A stretch of 64,000 nt of DNA. It comes from Duodenibacillus sp963587345. Lineage in GTDB: Bacteria > Pseudomonadota > Gammaproteobacteria > Burkholderiales > Burkholderiaceae_F. The notes under the pieces are model-generated. The model ran no database searches and had not been told where the DNA came from. It was given only the letters and a program-made list of their open reading frames with translations. The stretch lies in NCBI GenBank assembly GCA_963587345.1, contig CAVACW010000001.1:62001-126000 (forward strand), read 5' to 3'. Positions within the stretch are counted from its first letter, which is position 1. Each line of letters starts with the position of its first letter. Positions 25,837 through 33,644 of this stretch are shown piece after piece. The translations under genes and the position numbers were made by a program.

Positions 25837-26526
25837 TCAGCGGCGGGAGCGCGGCTTTTTTGTTGCTTTCGGCGTAGACCGCTGAGCGCGAGCGATGTCA
25901 AGCGCCCGCGTGACTTCGGCAATTTCCTGCACGCAGGCCTGCACGTCAGCCAGTGCTTCATCAAGGTCTGCGAAGGCGACTTCCGAATCAATGACGTTTT
26001 CAATCGCCGCTTCGTTACTGTCAGCGGTGTCGCTCGGTTCGTCAGGCGTTTCGGTCTTGGCCGCCCAGCGAAGGATGCCCACCATGCCGGCTTGAACAGC
26101 CTTGGTGCTGTTCTGCACCAGTTCCGGCCACAGTGCGCATGCGGCGGCGAATCCGTCGGCAAAAGGCGTCAAGGCGGCAAGCGAGGCTTCGCCTGCAAGC
26201 TCTTTGCCCGTCTCTTCGTCAAAGTCAAAGAGAATCGGATCAATCGGTTTTTCAGCAAGCACGGCAGCTTCGATTTCGGCGCCGCGACGCAGAATGAGCT
26301 TTTTGACACGGCTCTGATCTGGCTCCGCGAGTTTGGCGCGAGGATTGGCGCCTTCATCAAACACATAAGGAAGCCAGTCAGCCTGTTCGGGCGGATGCTT
26401 CATGAGCGTGAGCGCCGTGAGAAAGCCGTCCAGCATGTCGGGCTCCATCGCGGAGAACTCATCGGGAATGCGGGCGAGAAGTTCGCCCAGCAGTTCAATT
26501 TCTTCAAGCGAGAGAGGCGTCGCCAT
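25837..26526 (-). CDS. UPF0149 (YecA/YgfB) family protein
   Basis: A 229-residue acidic helical protein. EMEPDMLDGFLTALTL-like text (residues 22-40) and PFADGFAAACALWPEL (about 130) are signature stretches of the YecA/YgfB family. A negatively charged stretch is followed by a basic C-terminus (PKATKKPRSRR). E. coli YgfB has a proposed regulatory role; the function here is unknown. Start ATG 26526 has AAGGAAA upstream and lies 23 bases inside the end of ptsI, so it is probably coupled to ptsI translation. There is no SEC-C zinc motif at the C-terminus, unlike YecA. Confidence 0.8.
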   Translation of the reverse strand: MATPLSLEEIELLGELLARIPDEFSAMEPDMLDGFLTALTLMKHPPEQADWLPYVFDEGANPRAKLAEPDQSRVKKLILRRGAEIEAAVLAEKPIDPILFDFDEETGKELAGEASLAALTPFADGFAAACALWPELVQNSTKAVQAGMVGILRWAAKTETPDEPSDTADSNEAAIENVIDSEVAFADLDEALADVQACVQEIAEVTRALDIARAQRSTPKATKKPRSRR

Positions 26527-28498
26527 CGTTTTTTCCTTTTGTTTGCGGGGATACGGGATAGGCGGCCTTGAGCGAGGTGTAGCTCGTGAGAGCGTCCTTC
26601 CCGGTGACCAGCCGGCGGATGTTGCCGAAGTCGTGCATGCGGCTGATGCGCGCAATGATGTTTTCCGCCTCTTTGTAGCGCATGCAGAGGATCATTTCCT
26701 TCAGGGGCAGAATGCGCGCGCTTTCCATGGAAAGGTGACGAGCTCCCATGCCGATGAGAAGCCGGGCCATCATGGGGTCGCCAGCGATTTCGCCGCAGAT
26801 GCTCACGGGCTTTTTGGCGCGGTTGGCGGTGCGGATCACCTGATTGAGTAGCAAGAGCACAGCCGGGTGCAGCGGATCGTACAGGTCGCTTACGCCGGGA
26901 TCGTGACGGTCGACGGCGAGCGTGTACTGGATCAGGTCGTTGGTGCCGAGACTGATGAAGTCAAGGTCATGCAGAAAGGTCGGCAAGGCAAGAGCGGCAG
27001 CCGGCACTTCAATCATGCCGCCAAGCGCGATTTTGTCGGCGCAAGCGACGTTTCGATCTCGGAGCTCTTCCTGCGCTCGGCGGATGAGTCCGCGGGTGAT
27101 TTCAATTTCCGAGGGGCGCGTGAGCAGCGGCAGCATCATGCGGACGTTGTTTCCCTGGGCGGCGCGCAGAATCGCTTTGATCTGCGTGAGGAAGAACCCC
27201 GGATGATTCAAGCTGAAGCGGATGGCGCGGCGTCCGAGCGCTGGATTGGGGAGCGTTTCTTCTTCGGCGAAGTTGAGTGATTCCATCGCTTCGTGCGACA
27301 GCATCTTGTCGCCGCCAAGGTCCATGGTTCGGATGGTGACGGTCTTGCCCTTCATGGCGCGGATGACACGCAGGTAGGTCTCGTACTGCTCGTCTTCACT
27401 CGGCGCCGTGGGACGATTCATGAAGAGAAATTCCGAACGAAAGAGTCCGATGCCGTCTGCGCCGACGCGCTGAGCGTCGCGAACGTCTTCGGGAAGAGCA
27501 ATGTTGGCGTGAAGCGATACGCCGACGTTGTCCAGCGTGACGCAGGGGCAGGAAATGAGCTTTTTAAGGCGCGTGCGAACAGTGCTCAGTTCACGGATGC
27601 GCTGAGAGACGGCCGGCATCAGAGCCGGATCAGGGTGGATTGTGAGCGTTCCCTTGTCGGCGTCAAGAAGCACCACGTCGTCCGATGTGATGCGGCTTGC
27701 GGCGCCGTCCACGCTCACGAGCATCGGAATTTCCAGAGAGCGAGCCAGAATCGCAGAGTGTGACGTGGGCGAGCCAGAGCTCGTTACAAGGCCGGCAAGT
27801 GACAAGTCGCGACGACGCTTCAGAATGAGGATGTCCGCTGGATTGAGGTCTTCCGCAATGAGAATGACCTTGTCTTCATTTAGCGGCAGCTTCACGTTGT
27901 CCGCTGGACGACGACGGCCGCTCAAGACGCGCTGAACACGCTCTACAACTTGCGAAATGTCCTCGATGCGCTCAGCGAGGTAGTCGTTGTCGATTGTTTC
28001 GAACGTGCGGCGCAGCTCCTCCATGCGCAACGACAGCGCCCACTCCGCATTGATGAGCTTTTCCTTCATAAGGGAAAGCGTGTCGGTTATGAGGCTTTCG
28101 TCCGCGAGAATCTGTCGGTGCAGGTTGATGAAGGAGAGGGCTTCAGAAGGCGCATCCATGTTCTGCGACAGGCTTTCTGCGACTTCGGCAAGCTCCTTGT
28201 CCACCGAACTGATGGCGGCTCTGAGGCGCATGGCTTCCGATCGAGTCTGCGACTTGTCAATCGCAAAGTGCGGAATTTCCAGATCGCCTTCGGAAAGAAT
28301 CTGCGCCTGACCGAGGGCGACGCCGGGGAAGACGGCAATGCCCGAGAGCGTGATGGGCTGTTCGTCCTGCGTTTCTTCTTCAGCGCTGTTTTCGGGCGCC
28401 GGGGGAGTTGAAGCGGGAGGAACTGGTTTTTCGGTGTCAATGGGCTCAGCGCCGGGGACTAGGGCCGAACCTTCTTTGATTTTGTCATTTTCGTCCAT
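26504..28498 (-). CDS. ptsI: PTS enzyme I (phosphoenolpyruvate-protein phosphotransferase)
   Basis: First enzyme of the PTS: takes phosphate from PEP on a His and passes it to HPr. The 664-residue protein has LSGIAVFPGVALGQA at 51-65 (the usual start of EI), the phospho-His motif GSPTSHSAILARS with His247, the TIM-barrel motifs FRSEFLFMNR and TMDLGGDK, and FISLGTNDLIQYTLAVDR. Residues 1-49 are an extra acidic, proline-rich tail that standard EI of about 575 residues lacks. It follows ptsH after three bases and overlaps the UPF0149 gene. No EIIB/EIIC is in the operon. Confidence 0.95.
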   Translation of the reverse strand: MDENDKIKEGSALVPGAEPIDTEKPVPPASTPPAPENSAEEETQDEQPITLSGIAVFPGVALGQAQILSEGDLEIPHFAIDKSQTRSEAMRLRAAISSVDKELAEVAESLSQNMDAPSEALSFINLHRQILADESLITDTLSLMKEKLINAEWALSLRMEELRRTFETIDNDYLAERIEDISQVVERVQRVLSGRRRPADNVKLPLNEDKVILIAEDLNPADILILKRRRDLSLAGLVTSSGSPTSHSAILARSLEIPMLVSVDGAASRITSDDVVLLDADKGTLTIHPDPALMPAVSQRIRELSTVRTRLKKLISCPCVTLDNVGVSLHANIALPEDVRDAQRVGADGIGLFRSEFLFMNRPTAPSEDEQYETYLRVIRAMKGKTVTIRTMDLGGDKMLSHEAMESLNFAEEETLPNPALGRRAIRFSLNHPGFFLTQIKAILRAAQGNNVRMMLPLLTRPSEIEITRGLIRRAQEELRDRNVACADKIALGGMIEVPAAALALPTFLHDLDFISLGTNDLIQYTLAVDRHDPGVSDLYDPLHPAVLLLLNQVIRTANRAKKPVSICGEIAGDPMMARLLIGMGARHLSMESARILPLKEMILCMRYKEAENIIARISRMHDFGNIRRLVTGKDALTSYTSLKAAYPVSPQTKGKNDGDASLA

Positions 28499-28501
28499 GG
28501 C

Positions 28502-28771
28502 TTATTCCTCTTCACCGAATCGGGAAGTGACGAGCGAGACGAGACTGTCGAGGGCGACGGCTTCGCCGGGGCCGTCGGTCGTAATGGTGATTTCCTCTCC
28601 GCATTTGGCAGCGAGCGCCATCACCGCCAGAATGGATTTGGCGTCGATGGTTTTGCCGTTTTTGGTGATGGAGATTTTGCAGCCGAAGAGGGTGGCCGTT
28701 TTGGTGAACAGTGCTGCTGGACGGGCGTGCATGCCCAGCTTGTTGATGATCTTGACGTTACGGGACAGCAT
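28502..28771 (-). CDS. ptsH: Phosphocarrier protein HPr
   Basis: An 89-residue HPr. His15 in NKLGMHARPAA is the site phosphorylated by enzyme I. Ser46 in DAKSILAVMALA is the position that HPr kinase/phosphorylase modifies in bacteria that have it, as many betaproteobacteria do; that kinase is not in this window. It lies 62 bases after the EIIA gene and three before ptsI, so EIIA-HPr-EI form one operon with a likely regulatory rather than sugar-transport role. Confidence 0.96.
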   Translation of the reverse strand: MLSRNVKIINKLGMHARPAALFTKTATLFGCKISITKNGKTIDAKSILAVMALAAKCGEEITITTDGPGEAVALDSLVSLVTSRFGEEE

Positions 28772-28833
28772 GGTCTCTTCCTGACAGAGTCAGAAATGGC
28801 GTCCCGCAGGAATCCGTGACAGGGCGGAACGCC

Positions 28834-29238
28834 TTAGTGTTCTAGGGTTCCCTCAATGATACTCACCATTCCCGCTTCTTTGACGAGACGGGTAATGTCT
28901 GTCAGATTTTCGTCGCGATGGCAGAGTGCCGTAAGCACCATGGGAAGGTTGGCGCCGGCGAGGACGGCCGTCTTGTCGTACTCGAGCATGCGGTGCGCGA
29001 TGTTGGAAGGCGTGGCGCCGACGACGTCGGTGAGAATCAGAACGCCGTCACGGTTCTTTTCCGTTTCGAGCGCAGACGCCACGACGCTCGCCACGGCATC
29101 GGTGTCGGAGTCGGGTAGCACGTCGAAGGCGCGAATGCGATCGGCGGTGCGCTTGTCGCAGCTATACACGTGCACTGCGCAGTCTTTGAGCGCAGTCGCA
29201 AGCGGCATATGAGCGATGATGAAGATGGAAACGGACAC
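28834..29238 (-). CDS. PTS EIIA, mannose-type (phosphocarrier)
   Basis: A 134-residue single-domain EIIA of the mannose family. IIAHMPLATAL near the start carries the phospho-His (His10), and VLILTDVVGATPSNIAHRML matches the family loop with the conserved D and GxTPxN pattern. No linked EIIB, EIIC or EIID domain is present, matching the orphan EIIA-Man found beside ptsH-ptsI in betaproteobacteria. It is the first gene of the leftward operon; its promoter lies in the gap before the DUF1840 gene. Confidence 0.9.
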   Translation of the reverse strand: MSVSIFIIAHMPLATALKDCAVHVYSCDKRTADRIRAFDVLPDSDTDAVASVVASALETEKNRDGVLILTDVVGATPSNIAHRMLEYDKTAVLAGANLPMVLTALCHRDENLTDITRLVKEAGMVSIIEGTLEH

Positions 29239-29524
29239 AATACTTTTGGAGCGTATTTTTCAGGCGTTTTTGGCCGCCTTGATTTTTGGGAACCGGGAAA
29301 AGCAACGGGAAGGAGTCTACCTGAGAGAAAAATGACGTGTGAGGTGCATTATTTGAATGCAAAATTGTCGTAAGTTGCCGCAAAAAGAATGCTGTTTGTA
29401 GTAAATTGAAAGAAAGTCTGGTCAACTTGCGCAGTTGTGTACGGTTCTGGTGTTAATTTTTCTGCAGGAAGCGCGCTTCAAGGTGGCAAAAGATATTTTG
29501 ACTGGAAAGTGTTCACGGAAACGA

Positions 29525-29553
29525 TTAAGGTGAATGAGTTAGTTCACCCTTAA
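29525..29553. promoter_or_regulatory. Inverted repeat upstream of the DUF1840 gene (possible operator)
   Basis: TTAAGG-TGAA (29525-29534) and TTCA-CCCTTAA (29543-29553) form a near-perfect inverted repeat around an eight-base centre, ending 18 bases before the ATG at 29572. A possible -35 element TTGACT lies at 29498-29503. The rest of the 333-base gap (29239-29571) between the divergent EIIA and DUF1840 genes is AT-rich and holds no gene that I can see. Confidence 0.4.
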
Positions 29554-29571
29554 ATTTAAGGAAATGCATTT

Positions 29572-29952
29572 ATGTCTCTTCTGGAGTTTCGCAGCAAGGC
29601 GGCTGCTGGTTTTTACATGATGCCTGACACCTTTCGATCGGTTTGCCGAGTTATAGGGCGGGAATATTCGGAGCAGGGGTGCCTCCTCCCGGAGGATTTG
29701 CCTGCGCTCATCCAGAAACTGTCTGACGAGATCGCTCGTGAAAAGGCTTTGTTGACAGAACTGCAGGCAAAGCGAGAAAAGCGGGAGCGAGAGGGGCGAG
29801 GATTTTTGAGCTACGAAGAAGAGGATGAGCGGGAGAAAGAGGAGCGGCGGGCGGCGGAAAAAGTGCCGATGAGCGTCCGGTTTTTTCCGCTGCTCGAGAT
29901 GATGCAGCGGGCCCAAAAGAAGCATCAGAATGTGATGTGGGGCGTTCCTTGA
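29572..29952 (+). CDS. DUF1840 family protein
   Basis: A 126-residue protein with the DUF1840 layout: LLEFRSKAAAGFYMMPD at the start, a middle helix rich in Glu, Lys and Arg (about 50-95), and PMSVRFFPLLEMMQRAQKKHQNVMWGVP at the end. The middle is very charged and probably forms a long helix. The family is common in betaproteobacteria and has no known function. AAGGAAA lies upstream of the ATG, and an inverted repeat sits just before it. It is a single gene, with a two-way terminator downstream shared with ntrX. Confidence 0.8.
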   Translation: MSLLEFRSKAAAGFYMMPDTFRSVCRVIGREYSEQGCLLPEDLPALIQKLSDEIAREKALLTELQAKREKREREGRGFLSYEEEDEREKEERRAAEKVPMSVRFFPLLEMMQRAQKKHQNVMWGVP

Positions 29953-29966
29953 CGTCGGTAAAAAAT

Positions 29967-29992
29967 GAGGCCCGGAGAAATCTCCGAGCCTC
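29967..29992. terminator. Bidirectional terminator (DUF1840 / ntrYX)
   Basis: GAGGC-C-CGGAG and CTCCG-A-GCCTC pair around a short loop (one mismatch). Read leftward it is followed by ATTTTTTACC, so it fits as terminator of the ntrY-ntrX transcript and may also act on the rightward DUF1840 transcript. Confidence 0.75.
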
Positions 29993-29998
29993 GAAACC

Positions 29999-30718
29999 TT
30001 ATTCGGCGGATGCCGCTTCAGCTTCGGCCGCCTTTTCAGCAGCATGCCGGGGAATCGGAATGTCGAGTGCCTTCAGCTTTCGGTAGAGGTGGGTTCTTTC
30101 CAGTCCTGCACGCTTGGCGACGCGCGTCATCTGATTGTTCTCAAAATTCATGAGCGACTTCAGGTAGGCTCGTTCCGTCGTTTCGCGCACTTCCTTCAAG
30201 GTGGAGGTGAAGTCAATGGTGATCCCGGTGCCGTGCACCTCGAAGACCGGCAGTTCCTCTTTTACTGGTTCGGGCGGAATCTGAGGCGCAGGAGCTTCGA
30301 CCGGTTTTTCCTCAGGTTGATCCGGACGGTACTTTGCCATGGCGCGGATGCGCTCCCCTACCTGTAGGCCGTGCTGCACGCTTTCAAGGAGCTTTTGCAT
30401 GGAGATGGGCTTTTCCAAGCAGGCCAGTGCGCCGAACTTGGTGGCTTCCACCGCGGTTTCGATGGTGGCGTGGCCGCTCATCATCAGCACGGGACAGTGC
30501 AGAAGGTGTCGGACATTGAGCTCCTTCAAGAGCGAGACGCCGTCGGTGTCCGGCATCCAGATGTCGAGCAGGATCAGGTCAAAGGACTCCGCACTAATGC
30601 GGCGCCGAGCGGCTTCGGCGTTTTCGGCGGTGTCAACGGCGTACCCCTCGTCCGTCAAGATGTCGGACAAGAGCTCGCGAATGCCGATTTCGTCGTCGAC
30701 GACGAGGATTTTTGCCAT
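29999..30718 (-). CDS. ntrX: NtrX-like response regulator without AAA+ domain
   Basis: A 239-residue response regulator. The receiver domain is at residues 1-120: acidic pocket DDE at 8-10, phospho-Asp52 in LLDIWMPDTDG, Thr/Ser in MMSGHA and Lys in LEKPIS. A proline- and glutamate-rich linker (about 130-165) follows, then a Fis-type helix-turn-helix at about 195-225 (MTRVAKRAGLERTHLYRKLKAL). The sigma-54-interacting AAA+ domain found in classical NtrX (about 450 residues) is absent. Start ATG 30718 gives MAKILVVDDE. It follows ntrY after 167 bases. With no AAA+ domain it must act as a sigma-54-independent regulator. Confidence 0.85.
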   Translation of the reverse strand: MAKILVVDDEIGIRELLSDILTDEGYAVDTAENAEAARRRISAESFDLILLDIWMPDTDGVSLLKELNVRHLLHCPVLMMSGHATIETAVEATKFGALACLEKPISMQKLLESVQHGLQVGERIRAMAKYRPDQPEEKPVEAPAPQIPPEPVKEELPVFEVHGTGITIDFTSTLKEVRETTERAYLKSLMNFENNQMTRVAKRAGLERTHLYRKLKALDIPIPRHAAEKAAEAEAASAE

Positions 30719-30885
30719 TGTGCTCGGTGCTCCCAAAGTCTCAGGCGGGTGAATGATCCATTTCAGCCCCCGATTTTATCTCCGAAGGCGCAACTGCCGA
30801 TTGATTTCTTTTGAAGTCAAGATACCACAGGCCGGCCGGTGGATCAACTTTGTATCACGTGCCGTGTGATCTGAAACAAGGGATT

Positions 30886-33045
30886 TCAAGCAATTGCAGG
30901 GAAGATCATGGTGATGAGCGCTCCGAGGACGGTGCCGTCCTCCGCTGTGCGGTTGCTTAGCGTGATCTTGGCGTGATGCTCCTCGATGATCTTCTTGACC
31001 ATCGGCAGGCCCAGGCCGGTGCCTGTGGGCTTCGTGGTGATGTAGGGCTCAAAGGCCTTGTTCAGAATGGCAGCGCCAAATCCCGGCCCGTTGTCTTCAA
31101 GCGTGATGCGCACGGCTTGTGTTTCTTGTGCATCATTTTTCATCGGCGCGGCCGAGAGACGGATGATGGGCTGAGGAAGTTCTGCCGTGGCGTCAATGGC
31201 GTTGCCGACGAGATTGTGGATGATCTGACGAAGCTGCGCTTCGTCGCCGTTGATGCGCGGCAAATCTGGCTGTGGCGTGAATTGAACGGGCGTGCCCGCC
31301 GTGAGGTAGAAGTCCGTGAGTTCGCTGAAGAGCGCATTGATGTTCAATGGCTTCAGGACGGCGGTGGGGAGCTTTGCGTAGTCGCGGAAGTCATTCACCA
31401 TCATTTTCATGGCGTCCACCTGATTGACGATGGTGCCGCAGGCTTTCTTGAGGAGCTGGTCGTCCTTTTCGTCGAGCTTGCCGTCAAGCTTCATGGCGAG
31501 GCGTTCTGCCGCAAGTCGGATCGGCGTGAGCGGATTTTTAATTTCGTGCGCGAGACGCCGGGCCACTTCGCCCCAAGCAATGGCTCGTTGGGCGTCGATG
31601 ACGCTTGACATGTCGTCAAAGACGATCACCCAGCCGCGGCCAGTCTCGAGCTTGATGCGGGAGCCGCGGACAAAGAGCGCTAGCGTGGCGTCGCTTGTCT
31701 TTCGTTGCAGTGTGAGTTCAGTGTGAAAGCTTTCGCCTTCCGTGATCTGAATTTGTTCGGTGAGAACGGCGGCGAACTCAGGCTCGGCATCCGCAAGCTG
31801 CGTGCCGACGCAGACGTCGCTGTTTTTAAGAACAACGGCAGCGGCGTTGTTGACAGAGTAAAGATAGAGCTTGTCGTCTGTGACGAGCACGCCCGAGGAG
31901 ATGGTGGCAAGAATGCGCTCCAGCCAGGCGCGAGCGCGCTCAGCCTGCGCTCGCTGGTTCTCCACGATGGTGCGCGACTCTGCAAGCTCTGCCACCATGG
32001 TGTTGAAGGACTGTGTGAGCGTGTTGATTTCGTCGTTGCCCTGATACTCGCGAATGGGGCGCAAGTCGCCTTCTGCTACTTTGCGTGTGCCTTTGGCGAG
32101 CTGCAAAACGGGCGCCGTCATGGTGCCAGCAAAGCGAAGCGCAGCTGCAATGGCGGCAAGGACCACAAGTAAAAGCGTCAGCGTTAGCGTGATGCCATAG
32201 ATGTTTCTCAAGGCGCTGCGCGTGAGAACAAGCTCCTGATAGTCGCGGTAGCCGGCAAGCAGGTCGGCGATGTTGGAGGCGAGCGTGGCAGGCGCAGCCT
32301 GCGTGAGTTGCAGGAAGATGTTGTGGGAGCCGCCTTCTGTGGCAAAACGTCCGATGGGAACGAGAGCGCGGATCTGAAGCGGTTCGCCGCGTTCGCTCTC
32401 ATCCTCGAGCAGCGTGAGCGACTGTTCCTTGAGCGCAGTGGCAAGCTGTTCTGCGGTGGGGGCGATGAGAGGGATGGCGCCTGGATTCTCTTCTGACTGC
32501 GAGAGCACGGCGCCAGTTTCATCAAAGAGATCAGCGCGGCTGTAATCCGCAGCGTCTCTCAACTTTTCCGTTTGGGTGGAAAGATCCTTCCAGCGGCTCG
32601 TGGACAAGGTTTTTGCCATGCGCAACGCCGCTGACTGCAGACGTGTCTGCTCCCGGCCAAGAATATCGCCCGAAAGGGCGACGCCGGAATCCAGGGCGTG
32701 CTCGACGCGGACGTCAAACCAGGAGTCGATGCTTCGTCCGATGAACTGGCTTGAGATGAGATAGATGAGAAGACAAGGCAACAGGGCGATGAGTGAGATC
32801 GCGAGCACGAGTTTTCCCGTCATTCGAGAGCCGAAGGCGCGCTCCCTCCAGCGTTTGACGAGGCGAAAGACAACAGCGCTGATGAAGAAGAAAAGCGTGA
32901 TGACCGCAAAGAGGTTGCAGACGAGGAGAATGGGGAACCAGCGGTCAAAGAGTTCGGAGCTCGCGCCGCCGGCGGCCACGAAAAAGAGCAGAACAACGGC
33001 GAGCGTGAGAAGCGAGGCGAATGAAATTCGTAACCAGCGCGGCAT
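30886..33045 (-). CDS. ntrY: NtrY-like sensor histidine kinase
   Basis: A 719-residue membrane kinase. Hydrophobic segments lie at about 7-27, 38-60 and 78-100, then a periplasmic domain (about 105-280) and a further segment at about 282-303. HAMP follows at about 305-360 and a PAS-like domain at about 375-480. The HisKA domain has phospho-His500 in RRLAHEIKNPLTPIRLAAERL. The HATPase domain carries the N box (HNLVGNAIDA), DNGPGFG and GTGLGLPMVKK. It is the NtrY of an NtrYX pair, known to affect nitrogen and respiratory or envelope control in Proteobacteria; the signal is unknown. It starts directly at the stop of DUF4390. Confidence 0.92.
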   Translation of the reverse strand: MPRWLRISFASLLTLAVVLLFFVAAGGASSELFDRWFPILLVCNLFAVITLFFFISAVVFRLVKRWRERAFGSRMTGKLVLAISLIALLPCLLIYLISSQFIGRSIDSWFDVRVEHALDSGVALSGDILGREQTRLQSAALRMAKTLSTSRWKDLSTQTEKLRDAADYSRADLFDETGAVLSQSEENPGAIPLIAPTAEQLATALKEQSLTLLEDESERGEPLQIRALVPIGRFATEGGSHNIFLQLTQAAPATLASNIADLLAGYRDYQELVLTRSALRNIYGITLTLTLLLVVLAAIAAALRFAGTMTAPVLQLAKGTRKVAEGDLRPIREYQGNDEINTLTQSFNTMVAELAESRTIVENQRAQAERARAWLERILATISSGVLVTDDKLYLYSVNNAAAVVLKNSDVCVGTQLADAEPEFAAVLTEQIQITEGESFHTELTLQRKTSDATLALFVRGSRIKLETGRGWVIVFDDMSSVIDAQRAIAWGEVARRLAHEIKNPLTPIRLAAERLAMKLDGKLDEKDDQLLKKACGTIVNQVDAMKMMVNDFRDYAKLPTAVLKPLNINALFSELTDFYLTAGTPVQFTPQPDLPRINGDEAQLRQIIHNLVGNAIDATAELPQPIIRLSAAPMKNDAQETQAVRITLEDNGPGFGAAILNKAFEPYITTKPTGTGLGLPMVKKIIEEHHAKITLSNRTAEDGTVLGALITMIFPAIA

Positions 33046-33639
33046 CTATCGGAGGGTGAGATCTTTGGTGAGCTTCACGTCGTTCCAGTCACTTTCAAGC
33101 GCCCAGTCGGAGTTGCCACCGACGCTTACCTGCAGAGGCTTGGGAAGCTTCGTGAGGTCAAGGTGCATTCGTGTTTCGGCGGTGAAGGCATCGACATCGT
33201 CCACGGCATCAACGTCTGCGACGCGCCAGTCGCCAACATGCTTTAAAAGCGGAAGCACGTCATCAATCGTGTGGAAGGACTGAATGAGGCCGCCGCGGGA
33301 GAATCGCCAGCGGCGCGAAAGCGGGCTGTAGCCCACGCGCTGCACAAGGCGGGAAGACGACACCGTTTTGTTTGCCCAGTACCATCGAGGACGCTCCAGC
33401 CGGAATTCGTACTCAAAATAAAGCGCGATGCCGCGCTTCATGCTGTCAATGAGCAACTCTGGAAGGTCAAACTCCCAGTCTGCCGTGAGGTAGAGGCCGG
33501 GAGTGATGTCTTGCGTGACGCGAGCAAGCTGCGCCTGCATGAGTTGCGCGTCGGTGCCTGCAGCGCGCGCCACAAAGCTCGTCGACAGGAACATCGGCGA
33601 GGCGAGGGCGCAAGCACACAGTTGACGGCGCGTGAGCAT
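33046..33639 (-). CDS. DUF4390 protein, exported
   Basis: A 197-residue protein with an N-terminal signal (LCACALASPMFLSTSFVARA, about 7-26) and a beta-rich body. LYLTADWEFDLPELLIDSMKRGIALYFEYEFRL-type text and WRFSRGGLIQSFHTIDDVL are typical of DUF4390. Members are encoded between rsmB and ntrY in betaproteobacteria, as here. The function is unknown; the conserved position suggests a link to NtrY sensing in the periplasm, which is inference only. The gap to rsmB is five bases, and the stop touches the ntrY start. Confidence 0.85.
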   Translation of the reverse strand: MLTRRQLCACALASPMFLSTSFVARAAGTDAQLMQAQLARVTQDITPGLYLTADWEFDLPELLIDSMKRGIALYFEYEFRLERPRWYWANKTVSSSRLVQRVGYSPLSRRWRFSRGGLIQSFHTIDDVLPLLKHVGDWRVADVDAVDDVDAFTAETRMHLDLTKLPKPLQVSVGGNSDWALESDWNDVKLTKDLTLR

Positions 33640-33644
33640 GGAAA

